A stretch of DNA of 64,000 nt from Lepidonotus clava (Eukaryota; Annelida; Polychaeta; Phyllodocida; Polynoidae), in NCBI GenBank assembly GCA_936440205.1, contig OW387147.1, positions 17,013,629 to 17,077,628 of the forward strand. The letters are read 5' to 3'. The notes under the pieces are model-generated. The model worked only from the letters and a program-made list of their open reading frames with translations. It was not told the origin of the DNA and did not search any database. Positions within the stretch are counted from its first letter, which is position 1. The number at the start of each line of letters is the position of its first letter. The translations under genes were made by a program, and so were the position numbers. This document shows positions 45,596-58,711 of the stretch, piece after piece.

Positions 45596-47755
45596 GACCA
45601 ATCTTCTGAATCTCACTGATGAATTGCTCTAAACTTAAAAAATGATGATTAATTAGGAATTACTCTGATATCTAAAACGGCTATTCAGCAATATCCATCC
45701 TTCAATGGCCGACAAACGCGCACTAAAAGAAATAAGATGAATCTGACCTCTCCAAATGCATTTACCACCGAGCTAAACGTTATCAGGAATCTGATTTTCC
45801 TGCCAATGCATTTGGGAACTCATAACCCATGTCAATGATCAATCACGTCGGAATCAGGTCGTGCATCGGCCTAATTGGAAAATCATTAACATCGGGGTAA
45901 TTAATCAGAATTATCTTAAAAAGGGCGACTATTAACCGATCAGCTTTTATGTGACTGCCACGTCACACTAGCTATTCCCAATGCAAATGTGTAGGCAGGT
46001 TTTGGCCTATGGTCTGCCAATTTCCTACCCTGTGGTCTCTTACTACTTTTGGGTTTTGGTGACTGCCGAGTATTTGTGTTTGTTATGTCAAAGGATCTAA
46101 CCACAATATCATCCCTAGACTTTGGGCTCTTAAATGGTGCTAATGCTTTCTTGATTTCCTTATCATACTCCGTTGAAATAAGAGATACAGTATTTACTTA
46201 GAGACAATGCATCATAATAGCAAATTGTAATCTTTGCATCATATAATTCTCAAATACATGAACAAAATTCACAACTATGAAAGAATGGTTACATTGCTCT
46301 ATGCTTTATACGTGACTCTTACAGTCGTATAGCGCTTGTTCCACCTCCAGTTGCCGCACAGTCAATTTAACTATGTTGTCCCAAGAATCCTATCACATTA
46401 ATTAGTATACCTCTTACACATTACCTCCCCTGGCCTTGTAGTTAGCACGCCCTTTATGACCAATTACCTGAGGAAAGTGCATACCCGGGCCCCCCTTCAC
46501 CTGTATCCTCTTTACCTGAGCGGCCCCTTTTGATCCTTAACCCATAGAGCCCCCCTGATCCCTGTACCACCCCTCACCTTATGGGTTCTTCCCACGGGAT
46601 CCCCCTATCATGTTTGTAAGTGCCATTAAGACCTTTGTCAGAGGGCTGGCTGGTAACGACCCATTGAGTGTGTGTACGACCCAATGCTGTGCAAGAGGGT
46701 AATTCCTGTATACCGGACCCACCGGAGACGGCTGGTTTTATGGCGGTAATATGGCCGACCCGGCTCCAGTGGTTTATACCGACTTATCAGCCTCTCCAGG
46801 GCCACTCTGGAGGCATCTTACTTCACTGGAGACATGATAAGGAGTGATTAGGTCAAGAACTCCCCGATCCATTAATCTGAAAGAGGCTGTCAAGATAAGC
46901 GGAGACGCATCAATTGCTGTGATCATCTGACGGTCTAAGTAGTATAGGAAAATGTCCCCATAACTCGGGCTGGTGGAAATTGTAATTCTTGGTGTGCCTA
47001 AAGGGGGAGAAATGTTATGGCAGCTAGCGAAGGCATCGAATGACTGACATTATAAGAGCAAAGTCAGTCATTAAGAAAATGATGTTATACCTCAGCTCTT
47101 CTTACAGGCCTAACCAATATAAGACATTTTTCATTATCATTTGTAACATTAAATTTTATTGAACATAACCAGAGCTTTATAATTACCATTTAACTTGTTA
47201 ACTTATTTTAAATCACTGTACCAATTTCCTTCAAATTGTTTTACAAATAGATCCTCTGTACACCCTCTGACTCCCTCAAATCTTAGCAACATTTTCAGGA
47301 CACTGCTACCCTGCCCCGCCCTCCTCCAGCGCCTTACTCCAGGGTCTGACCCCCTTCCTCCAGGGCGGGCATGACGACGACGGGTACATTGTTGATGGCG
47401 CTGGTGTTGATGGTCGGTTGTCATGACAGCCGCCGATACGACCGGTGCCTCTCAGCCCGGCCGCGACTTATATGGGCGAGAATCACGAACCGTGGCCGTC
47501 CACTTCCTCCTGGTGTTGGCACAGAGCACGTCCTGTATCGGAGTCGGGGTGGGTGTGTTTGAGGGTGGGGGGTTCACCGGGATACAAGGAAAAGCAACTG
47601 TAGTCCGTTCTGACCCAGAGTAGCTATTGCATATTGGGTTCGTACACCCACAACAGTCCGTGGCTTTTCTTGGTCAATTAAAATTTGTAAGGAATTCTTT
47701 TATTGGCCCTCTATAAATGGCATGGGGAATCCCTTTGATGGTTCTTGGGCTGCTG

Positions 47756-47828
47756 GCTGGTTTATGGTCCTACCTGCCATAAACCAGCAGCTGCAAAGCA
47801 TGCTGTGATTTGGGTGGGAATTCCCACC
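47756..47828. promoter_or_regulatory. Two palindromes: TTTATGG hairpin and Rel/Su(H)-type palindrome
   Basis: GCTGGTTTATGG (47756-47767) is exactly inverted at 47777-47788 with a 9-base loop, placing two TTTATGG homeodomain/Cdx-like words face to face. Twenty-five bases on, GGTGGGAATTCCCACC (47813-47828) is a perfect 16 bp palindrome that contains GGGAATTCCC (Rel/NF-kB consensus) and two opposed GTGGGAA (Su(H)/RBPJ) sites. A clustered regulatory element is likely. The factor assignments are inference. Confidence 0.4.
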
Positions 47829-50800
47829 TAAAATGTTTGCTGGTGTACAGACTCACTTTGGGAAACAGACTAAATCAACTATGGAAAGGCTATGTGGGAC
47901 TAGCAGTTAAATCCAATCTGCCGAAAATTTGTTTACTGTGCAACGTGTTTTACTAAAAGCAAAGTAGAAAAAATAGATCTGCTGACCATTGGAACACTAA
48001 ACAGGGTCTTCTTAGGTATGCTGCTTTTCAAGTTAATGAAACAGACATTGTCAATTAGATCAGAAATATTACTTATACTTCGAAGCAAGTGATGGATTCG
48101 TAAGATTGAATATTAATAATACATTTGTATAGTCCTTGAGTGGGGGAAGTGAGTAAGATGTCATATGTTTTATTATGTAGAAGGGGTCAGGATTGGTCCC
48201 TGTGGCATCCCTGGAGCCACTGACCAAGGAGACAAGGGATTCGGAGGTGTGCCATCCAGGGTGGAGTATGTGTGAGTGAGCAGCACCTGGAGACTCCACA
48301 CAGGCCATGGAGAAAGCCAATGAGCACATGAGAGCAGCTCAATTGAGGGGATGAGCTCATCCATCTTGGACGACTTGTCTTAGTAGCTCATCCCAACTGA
48401 CTACTCAATAAACTTCAGAGTGAGTTATGTGGGGTAATCTTCATTGGGGATAGTGGTGTCAAATCTGTGGGGATTCAAATAAAATGAGATCCTACTTCCG
48501 ACATAAATTGTTGATGTTCTCTGTAGCTTGAATACATCTTAAAGAATACTAGATTATGAAAAGGTGGATACTATAGTTCAATGAAGGTCTTTGTACTATT
48601 ACTATCTCTTGAGAATACCAAGAAACTTGATCATAAATGGTAAATCATATATACAAAATATTTGTAAAGGGAACTTTCATACCTCTCTATAAGTCTCGGA
48701 TAATTATGCCAGGACAAATTTGATCAAATTCAACGTAGGAAATATTTGAACGAAGTTGAATAAAAACAAAACACTCATGACTCATTTTCACTTAATAAAC
48801 TACTGAAAATGCACACGCAATCTAAATCAACAACAAAAAGACAGAAAAGCAATCCATATTTTCAGGTTAATAAATTATCTTAATGGGGCCTTGATATCCA
48901 CACGCTAATAGTGTCATAAATTTGGCTGTCTACTTTTTCTTCATGCACATTATACGGTAAGATGGGTTAGGCCTCCATTAATCAGACACACTTTACTTTA
49001 AGTGCTCCACTTTGTATCCCCTGGAGTGGCGACAACATGACTGGTGGTGACAGTTCTCTCTACTCTGACTCTGACAATGAGGTGCCAGCTGTCAAACATT
49101 GATTTGAATGTCTCTGAAGCACTTGATTTTAGGGCCATTTCATGGTAATTGTCAATCTCGGTGATATAATGAAATGCATGTTCGCAACCGGAATACAGTG
49201 CAATTACATTGGACTAATATCAACTTTTTTTTTTTTTTTTTTTAACCAGTGGCACTTGCCCTACAATTTCATTCTTTATAAAGTATTATGAGAATGATAA
49301 ATGAAAATGTCCGACCAGCGTTAGAAAGTACGAGTAGATTGTATTATTATCATCTAGTACATAGGATCAATGGTATGAATAACTGGTTCATTGATCGTAT
49401 ATACCAGTAATTCCATGTTACAGAAGTTGGCAGGTGTTCTGACTGATTCTATGACACGTGCCAGCAGCATGATTATATGAAGGGGGGGGGGGGGGTCTGT
49501 ATTCAGGAGCCCTCGACCCCACGTTCGTCTATTATTTTTCACTGAAAAGTAGACTACTCATTTGACAAGTTCTGGTCCATTCAAGGAGTGCTTTGCATGA
49601 AAACTTGCCTGATTATATTAACTAGAAGTTGTCTAATTCAATAAGTAATCAGATGCGATCCTAATCTCACAATCGAACTAAAAACCCTTTAAGGGGTCTC
49701 GATTATATTACCGAGTGCTGAACTATCTTCTTTTCTAATATCCCATGCATTTTCACACTTGGCCCAGCCTACCTTTCCCCCTTTCAGTGGGTGATAATAG
49801 GCGCATTGGCCGACCAGACACTAATCCAGTTTGGCCGCCATCTTGAGACAATACGGTCATCATTCAATTGGTTAGCCTCGTTCTCGTTAGGCTCCCCTAA
49901 TTACTTCCAGCGTCCAATTAGATCTTTTTGGCATTGATTACCTTAATCCCCGGGAAGGACTGGTAGAGAAATAAGGGATTAACGTTAATGGATAACGGAC
50001 TTAGGACCGTGACTGTCATTCGCAACCGATGTGTGCTTTTCATGGTGGTGGCAGGAGGGGATTTTTTCCATAATTTCTATAGGATTGGGAGCAGGCAGGT
50101 ACTTAAATACCACAGGAGTAGGTTCATTAAGGCAATCATTAGCAAAGTGAGATTCCCGTGGGGAGGGGGTCTTTGAATTAGAGTTGCTTGGTCAACCTTC
50201 CTAGAACTGCGGTGATTTAAAATGTTTTAATAAGATCATTTCTACAACGTATTCCAGGTAAGCTTGATTGTGTTGGTGAACTGGGATGGTTGATTTAGGG
50301 GCAACTAGCTGTCTCTTAATGAGTAGCTCTCCTTTAAAAGTAACTACTAGAACATTTGGATTTACAATGAATCACACTGAACTGAAACTGCAACTGTTAG
50401 GATCTTGCGGTACAAAATGATATGCAATTAAATTTCCATTATAAATAGAGCCATGCATGGCCAAACTCAAATATACCCTGACTGTATGCATGGAACATGC
50501 ATGTTTGTCAAAGTTTTAAACTTACATATACACAAAACCTAAATCTCGACGCCGACGTTGACATTGAAAAATATTAGCTACATCCCGATCCTGAAATAGC
50601 TTTTCAACTTACTGAAGTCTTTTGTTGCAAAGTTGTGCATAATAGCTTCCACTCTTAGTTCATTAAGCCACCTACCAAAAACCGCCTTCACATTGCCGAT
50701 ATTGACCTCTCCCATGGCACCACCAAAGAGTAGCTGAACTAATTAGCAGACATGAGCTTTTTCAACTTGTTCATTAATTATGCCTGAAAACCTCCTACGT

Positions 50801-51479
50801 AATGTGGTAATAGGGTTACGGTCTGAAGACAGACAATTATTCGAGAATGGATAACACTATTTTGAAGAAAACGGCTTAGAGTGACAACACCATTAAAATT
50901 AAATTTTATTGTAATGACTAGGGAATAAGTGATTGTTTGTTGAGCTTTACTTACTGAAATGTATCTGTGTCGTGTTTTGGGCAAGGCGGCGTGAATCTCC
51001 TACTTCTTCTGATCAACTCCTTTACTCATGTTCTAAAAGCGTTGCCAAAAAATACGATATAATTATTGAAACAAATACTAATTGTCTATTTCTAACTTTC
51101 AATGAATATAATTATTGGTATTGGATTGACTCATGGGTAACACTGGCAAGCATTTTGCCATGAATTGATAAAGCCGTGTACAGCAATGTATTCAAAACTT
51201 TGGTTTGATCACCGCCAAAAAATACGCTCTAAACAAACTTACTCTACCTTCTTGAATTAGTTTTTGCAACGTTCCACCGAGGAAGCAAGCCCTAGGTATC
51301 TTAAAATAGCGCGAGTCAATTTAGAATAAGGGCCTATAGAGGCCCACATCTAAACTGTAGCATACTTGAACGCTCATGCGCAGCGTTTTCCCTATTTTTG
51401 GAGTTAGGTTCTCACCAAAAGGGATGAGGGGGAGGGGGTCCCCCTGAATCCGACCCTCTGACATTTATCCTTTACATGG

Positions 51480-51860
51480 ATTTTCCTACACTAATTTGGT
51501 CAGCGCGGCAGGTACCAGACAGGGTTTATCGCAAATCAATGGGCTCCCGGACGTCATGCCGGGATCCAGCAAAAGGCGAGGCTAAAAGCATTCCGTCTGT
51601 TCTGACCGAGCAATAAAATCTCGGGAGGACGAGACTCTAAGAGGGTTTCTCGCCACAAGAGGCGCCACTGAAGGTGTCGCGAGACGCAGCGAGATTTAGC
51701 GAGAACTCAGCCTCGAGATGAAAGAGAAAACCTATCCGGATGTCCAAAGCAAACATGGCGGCAACTTGTCATTAGGGCGTCCGAAAAAGGATCACGGGAG
51801 CCAGGGTCGATACAACAAATGAGGTAAAGGCGCCTCTTTGAGAACGGGGTAATGTTTTTG
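51480..51860. promoter_or_regulatory. CpG-rich block
   Basis: A CpG-dense stretch with repeated CGAG/TCTCG words (GTCGCGAGACGC) and a YY1-like AACATGGCGGC (around 51770). It may be a CpG-island promoter or enhancer. No exon was recognised nearby. Confidence 0.35.
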
Positions 51861-51897
51861 AACTCTGCTGTTTGGCTCACCCGGGCGTGTTTTAACA

Positions 51898-52198
51898 GTT
51901 TAACCTCAGTCCATTAGCTTTTTCCTGGTGTCCTTCTTAGCCATTCTTTACATCACTAGGTCAATTTTCAACCTAATACCATTGTCAATAACCATCTTAA
52001 ATATTGGGATGTATCAAGCATGCAGTTGCAGGAAAATAAGTCTAGAGCCAACGCAATAGCAGGGGCAGATACAGGATTTTTGAAAATTGGGGGTGGGGGG
52101 TCAGCATATATACGTGCCATTTCCCCCTCTTTGTATAGTTTAGGGGTCCACCAAAAGGGGGAGGTCAGGACCCCCTGGATCCCCCTGGACCAGCCCGT
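51898..52198. mobile_element. hAT-like MITE, copy 2 (diverged)
   Basis: It matches the interior of the element at 27997-28340 over most of its length: TTTAACCTCAGTCC, AGCTTTTTCCT, CAATAACCATCTTA, AAATAAGTCTAGAGCCAA and GGGGCAGATACAGGATTTTT. The left terminus is missing and the right end is mutated, so this copy is older. Confidence 0.65.
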
Positions 52199-52286
52199 GA
52201 AGAGCCTAATACTCTAAAGAAAATAATTAGGCTATGTGCTACTTAGAAAATTTCGTGGATAACATGACAAGGCAAACGAATAGAAT

Positions 52287-52961
52287 TAGGCCTAATCAAA
52301 GTTTTTTTATTTTTTTATTTTTTTATTAATCACTTCTTCAGGTTTCCCTGATCTTCCAGAGGCAATACATTATAATTGGTAAATAGCTATTCAGAACATG
52401 CTACTATGTACACATACAGTATTACAACAGTTTCTATCACAGTAATTTTTTGTACATTTGATTATTTCTTCTCAAGATATCCTTGAATGAATTTACATGA
52501 GTACTCCTCTGAGTTTCTCCAGTTAAACGGCATACAATAACCAACTGTGATTTATTTACATTTAAAGTGAGACTCCTAGTTATTTATTGACTTATAATTC
52601 TATTTTGCCATAGTTGCCTACGTTTAAGAAACCCAAGCTTGACCCATTCGTCAACTGGGGATAGCTTCTGATGCTCTAGGCCTAGTTCCTTAATGACTTT
52701 ATTTTTGAAAAACTTCGCCAGGAAGCTTTCATATAAACAAGTACACAAGGTATTTGTAAGAAAAAAAAGATAAACAGACTTATCCTAATTATCGTAGCTT
52801 GTACTGAAGCATTTAAGGAACAATATTGGTTTTATGTCAAAATTCATTACTTGAATTGCAATCCTATATACCAGGAAATGCTTTTCATACAATAATAACG
52901 TTATGTCGAAATATATGTACTTTCTACTATTATAATTAGACCAATAGATATAGGCCTAATC
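52287..52961 (-). mobile_element. LINE-driven retroposed insertion with tail and target duplication
   Basis: On the minus strand the insert ends in a (TAAAAAAA)n-type tail (52302-52327 on the plus strand). It is bracketed by AATAGAATTAGGCCTAATC (52279-52297) and AATAGATATAGGCCTAATC (52943-52961), 17 of 19 matching. The roughly 640 bp insert has no recognisable coding sequence. It may be a 5'-truncated LINE end, a SINE-like element or a processed non-coding transcript. Confidence 0.6.
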
Positions 52962-53709
52962 CGGGAATATGGCGTCAACCCCCTGAAGGTTACAAGGTTT
53001 CTGAAGGATCTCCCCCTGAAGGGCTTCCTCCAGGGTCCACTCCCCGCTCCTGAGGTTCCGGAGGTAGCTGTGACGTTCGCACGACCCCACCCTGGTTGGC
53101 CCATCGTCAGCGACCCATGTGACACACAGATCCCTCCCCCTAAGTGCTGTTTGATGTAGCCCCGCGGGAGGAACTACTTCTTAGAGGGCACAGTCCATAA
53201 ATCATATATGAGGATAACATACAGGAGAGGAAATTGAGTGACAAAAAAACATTACTTACTTTGTGTATTTCTAGGTAATTTATTCACTGGTTGATTGCTT
53301 CCCATCTTGAAAGATCATCTTTAATTTGATCTTGAATCTCTATTATGTATCTTGTTTTGGTTGGGGAATCTTTTCTTAAGCGGATGTTATCTCCATAGGA
53401 TTGAAGGGAGCAGCTATGCAAATCCCCGTTTCTTTTTGGTGTTGTCTCTTTTTCTAGGGACATCATTCCTTTTCAAAAGTAAGCTTCAAACGCCTGGAAA
53501 TAATGCATTCAGAGTCTTTTTCCCATGGGTGACCGGGTGCATTTCAGAAGTAGGAGTATTGGTTTTGCATTTATTCATAAAAACAAACTTGGTTCAACTT
53601 GATAAATTGGAGGGGGAAAACCAAAGCCTACAATAACGTTTTGGCCCCTTCTGGAAAGAAATGATGTGTATTTTTGGCCTTTTCAGGGCAATAAAAGATT
53701 GACCGCCGC

Positions 53710-53990
53710 TGCGACACATGGTTTCTTTATTGGCGGATTTTATCCAATCAGATGGCTCGCTGGTATTCTGCCCTGCCTGACACTGATGAGGCCCGGGACT
53801 ACTGGGCCGCCATAATCAGGCGCACTTGTCAGCCAATCAAAGCCCCAGCTCAGATTTGCTGAGGGTTGATAGCCCCAGAGAAGCGGTCTAAATTGTGAAA
53901 AATGGGCCTCGGCGGTCTGTGGGGCCCGAGGCACAATCAAAGGGGACACGGGGAGGCCAAGCCAGGGGCATTGGGCATCGTCAAGCTGGG
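53710..53990. promoter_or_regulatory. Motif-dense GC-rich block, enhancer candidate
   Basis: Two TCF/LEF-type AATCAAAG sites about 100 bases apart (53835-53842 and 53935-53942), two CCAAT words, and TTTATTGG and CCATAATCA homeodomain-like words within 280 bases, while the surroundings are AT-rich. No reading frame is convincing. Confidence 0.3.
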
Positions 53991-54528
53991 GCTGGACCCC
54001 CTGAGCCTTTGGCCAAGGGCTAAATCCAAGGGAAATTAAATTCCTTGTGGTCAGGTAGAGCTATGTGTGAAAGGCTTCCCAATTGGCCCCTCACAGAGTA
54101 ACTGACACTCTCTGAATGAGAAAAAGTAAAAGTTTCGAGTGTTCAATTTGTTCAGAATACTTGAGGAGGAGAGCCATATCAGTTTCCCAGAAAACGTTAT
54201 GTTACAAATGCATTTCATAAGGACTGTATTACCTAATCAATTTGCCGAGTTGCTTTTTTTTGGGTAAAGGCATGAATTTAAGGAGAACTTTGAAAGCTTA
54301 GAACTTAAATCCGTGATCGGTGCTTTAACTTCTTTAAGAAGAGTCCGCGTGCTTAAAGGGGACGGACATCTGGGATAGTCTGACCAAAGAACAACAGGAG
54401 GTTACAGCTAGTCAAGTCAAATCGTGTATTGGTAAGAAAAAGGTTTGAAAGTCGATGCGAAAAGTTTATCGTTGTGACGAAGAACGTGCTGATGACATAC
54501 TTGTAAGTTGTATACGTATTTCCAACAC

Positions 54529-54752
54529 TGCACGGAATTAGACCTTTAAGACCTTTAATTTTGTAATTGGGGCCATTGAGGTTCATTAAAGGCATAGGAT
54601 ACATCACCTTTCCAATAACTTTGAAAGATCTTTGATGGTCACTGGAAAGATTTTGGAAGGGTCTTGTAAAGGTGACCTTTCCATTACCTTTAGCAGACCT
54701 CAATGGCTCCATTTACAGAAACTTAAAGGTCTTAAAGGTCTGTTTTCGTGCA
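54529..54752. mobile_element. Foldback MITE, 224 bp near-palindrome
   Basis: The left arm (TGCACG, then AGACCTTTAAGACCTTTAA, then GGCCATTGAGGT) is the inverse of the right arm (ACCTCAATGGCTCC, then TTAAAGGTCTTAAAGGTCT, then CGTGCA). The centre is also self-complementary around CACCTTTCCAATAACTTT. The whole unit could fold into one long hairpin. Reading frames on both strands here are products of the palindrome. Confidence 0.7.
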
Positions 54753-57700
54753 ATGCAAGGTCTCATTGTTAATATTAAAACCATCACTCATCATTTATTC
54801 AGATTTCCTGTATTGCAATATAATACAATTCCGCAGCCGGAAGTACATGTTCAAACGTGAAGATGCAAATAAATATAATGCAACTCAAAAAGAAGGGAAA
54901 GTACCGCATAATCATTAAAAAGAGTCCATATTATTTGGCATTCGTGCAAAACCAACACATAGGTAGGTCTATTCTTTTCTGTTTTAGCTCACAGTTTATA
55001 AAGCCCTCCGCCCTTTACAGAGGTAGCTTGATTAAGCTTTATGCACCCATGAGACAAATAATCCTCAATTTTGCGCATAGGAACGGGAGCCATCATTGTT
55101 GGTAACAAAAACCAGGTGCATTTAATGTTATTGGGTTGCCTTTTCATCTGTATCACCGTGTCCAGCCCATACTCCCTATCCTACACAGGCTGCCAATGGA
55201 GGATACTATACAGTGTTTCAAATTTTGTATAGTCTTGTTTTCGAAATGACGGAATGTATGTATTTAGATATAGGCCTATTGAGAGGACTTTTGAAAAAGA
55301 ACTTTGAATCAGAATAATTCCTATATGTATAATGAGCAGTAATTCTATCAGCCATCTTTTTATCAAGGCTTTAAAGTTTTATCGGCATGAAGATTAATTC
55401 TAATGATTGGTCTGAAGATATCAATAACATGCTTTTGGAGATTTTGTCATACTGTTCTCATAAACATAAGGAGGTTAATGCATATTTTTTTGACGTTATG
55501 TAATATTTGAAATATATCTGGAATGTATATGAACTAGACGCTCAATGGGACATTTTAGCTTTGTGCATATACAGGTTCCCTCGGAGCATCACAAAATTAA
55601 TATAAAGTTGAATTGCACATAGCAATGTACAAGCATAATGTTGAATGTATTTTAGTTCTCAGCGCATACGTATCCTAGCTTTCGAATTTCATAAAAACAA
55701 CACACATCTCCAAACAAATGGCTCAGCTACATGGCGTTACCATATTGCATGCTATTCAATTGTACCTAAAAACAACAAGGAGCAGCAGCAACAGTATCCT
55801 GACAAACTCCTACGTCCACCGTCCCCCCCCTCAGCCGGTGGGAATCCGAGCAGGGATATTTCTGTCGGGGATCAGTACTTCATGCCCCGCCATACAGATG
55901 CCGCCATCTGTATTCAATGACCCAGGCCGGGCACAGGTGGCTTTTTTCTCACTGACTTCTCCCTAGCAGGCGGGGCCTGTGGAACGCCATACAAATTTCA
56001 GTGCTCCCCTGCATTGTGGAATCATGACTGGTAGACTGTCGAGGAGCTATGGGAATCATTTTGCCCGATGGGAACGTGAATGGGGATCCGGTGTAGGGAG
56101 GGGCGGGGTTTATATTGGAGGGAGTTGACTGCATGCCCGATGTTTTTTTTTGTAGTGTCGTTGGCTAGATGGGTTTTAGAGTGTGTTATATGTATTTAAG
56201 TTTGTTTATACTTAATTTTGTAAGCAATTGTAGTTGATTGGAAAGTATATGAACCATCATAATAATCGTTGGCCCAATTGGCTATGTGGATAGTTTGGTA
56301 TTTGATTGCGGTAGATTCAAAATACACCAAGCATACATCCGTATAGCCTTACAGCCAACTGGAAGGACTAATTATTTATTGCTACAGTGATCATATGTGA
56401 AAACACGCCCTCCCTTTATACATGGGAACAACTTTAGTTATATCTTCACAATGCCGAGATAATATATCAGAGGAAAAACAATAAGGTAAAATGGCATGCG
56501 CAGAATCATTACATCATAAACTCTCATGCCTATGGAAGATACATGTCTTACCTTTAGAAATATGCCTCTATTGTCAGCCATTGAATGCCTTATTGTTACG
56601 CAAACGCAGTCCCTATATTATAATGTCAGATGGTTTGATATTATTGGGAAGTTTAACAATTCATATTCATCCAGCGCAGATATCAAATTACATTTATTAG
56701 GCCTGAACACCGTATTACGTACCTTATGAGAAGACGTATTATGTCCAGACCAAAGATGATATCTTAACTTCTCACTGCTATTACATTACGCTCAAGAATA
56801 TCAAACTAACTATTTGAGGCTGCTTTAGCAATTTGTTAAATATCAATACCAAAATCTCCAATACAACGCATTGATTCCTAATTCCAGATAAACAATAAAT
56901 TGATTTGCAATATATACTTTGTTCATAACTCTGTTGGACGCAATAATTCCTATACGGAAGGACTCTGTCGAAAGTCAATATTACTATTCGCTAGAAAATA
57001 ACTATTCATATCGGTTATGTTCACACTGACTATCAGACTCTTATTTCTGAATGCAAACAGCGAATCTATTCAAATAATCCCTCTCCGCTAATTATATACA
57101 AGATGTAAGCACAGGGTGGTTCCCCATAAACCACAGCGGTCGTATATTGATCATGAACTCAAGCCCCCTGTCCATAATGTCTGCTCGCCGAGAGGGCAGT
57201 GAGTGGATGTCATACAGCTGCGAGGGATAGTTTATGGCCCCCTGGAGGACCACAAGGACTTAGCTCATAGATTAGCCTTCCCTCGGACATGTATGTACAA
57301 AGTGGTAATTTGATTAGGGACGAGGGGTTACACAGGTGCCTGTTTGTACTTGTCTTCATCAGAGCCATCGTGAACTTGCTCACTGTTCTATGGGAATTGC
57401 TCAGATGTGCTCAGCATTGTTGGAATGCATGTATTACCATAAACATATGTATGGAGCGACTTGTGGTTGCCGTTATGAATAGCTTGATTATACAAGCCCG
57501 AGAATAGCTATCATTTATCAGTTACTAGGGCATCAAGCTGTTTTTCAAGTTATTTTTTTAGTGTCAGTTGCACATCTTCATTAATGTTCTTGCTCGGATA
57601 TGAACTTTATACTCCGCGCCTAACAAATATACATAGACAACGTCGCTGTAAAAATTAAATATTCCTTTTATTGTGACATCGATTCTCAGATTAAAGCTGA

Positions 57701-58251
57701 ACATACAAATATCAAGCATACAGTAGATATTTTCTTCAATATGAATATTTGAATATCCTAATGCATCCTTTTAGAACAACCGGAACAAAAACACAGTTAA
57801 TTGACTGTGTGTCTTACATGAGGAAAACATTGACATACACTCAATAACGGTGAAAAAAATATACAGTTCAATTAAAGAAGACAATCTTTTATTTGCCCTA
57901 GCGTTATTTTTTTTTAATTAAATGAATCCTCTGCCGTTTCATAATTGTCTTATCAATCTAGCTTTATAGTAACTTGCATTCCTGACACAGTTTCATACTT
58001 TCCTAACTCAGGCAAACTTTAGTTCGTCTTACACATCAACACTGAGGTTAGGCGTACACCTTATGCTTCTAAAGTATAAGTGAGGCCTTTATAACGGCTG
58101 AATACCCATGGTCCAGTTATGCATTCCCCATTCCCCTTCCGACCTCTCGGCACCATAACACTTCAGGCTGCTGGTTATCCCATTAATGTCACTTCCCCAA
58201 GTTTGTCCACTTTGACCCACATCAACACCAACAAGCTTTTTAGTCTGAACC

Positions 58252-58711
58252 ATCCGACCGTTTAGAAACCACCCCGTGAACCCATCCCCCTGCTGCCTAG
58301 GCCATGCGCTGAATATATGCACATGTATATCACGCTGTGATGCGCGGTTATTCCGCCAGGGGTCTCTCTACCAGCTGCCCCCCGATTACATTTACATGAA
58401 TGAAAAGGGAGCAGATAGGGGACGACGGCGGGGCGGGCTCAGGTGTAAAGTAGCAGGGGAGAGGCAGGTAAGGAATGGTCAGTGACCCCTGTAAATGGGC
58501 CTGCCTCCAGCACCAGTCGCCTGATTTACCGCCACCCTGGAGGCTACAGCAGGTCAGGGTTGGTGGGGGGCCGGTCACGTCGGGAGTGTCCGGAGACCAA
58601 GACGCTGCAGCTAGCCCTGCTGATAGTACACTTATAAGTCGTGAAGTGTAATACGTAGAATTCGCAGGTGAGACCCATTGAATGCACGGGGTGGTTTCTA
58701 AACGGTCGGAT
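58252..58711. repeat. Pair of perfect 27 bp inverted repeats 406 bp apart
   Basis: ATCCGACCGTTTAGAAACCA... at 58252-58278 is exactly inverted at 58685-58711, and the match stops sharply at both ends. They could be the ends of a MITE or a cruciform/hairpin-forming element. No target duplication was seen outside. Confidence 0.65.

Larger units (their letters stand above)
43933..51479. other. Non-coding stretch without a supported gene
   Basis: Contains many TAGGCCTA words near 44090-44340, a degenerate short repeat at 44930-45070 and a 15 bp triplicate at 45551-45595. There is a GC-rich block rich in GATA, CCAAT and homeodomain-like words at 46420-46950, and another at 47270-47620. A T-run lies at 49226-49243 and a G-run near 49481-49495. 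No coding sequence was recognised. Confidence 0.5.

Noticed and set aside
47203-47623. Small plus-strand frame starting MTTTGTLLMALVLMVGC, like a signal peptide
   Set aside because: It ends after about 60 codons without cysteine pattern or donor site, has no TATA box, and lies in a GC-rich block where open frames are easy; not enough for a gene call.
54353-54860. Frames on both strands with similar LNG...LK..LK segments
   Set aside because: The similarity on opposite strands is produced by the foldback element, not by coding.
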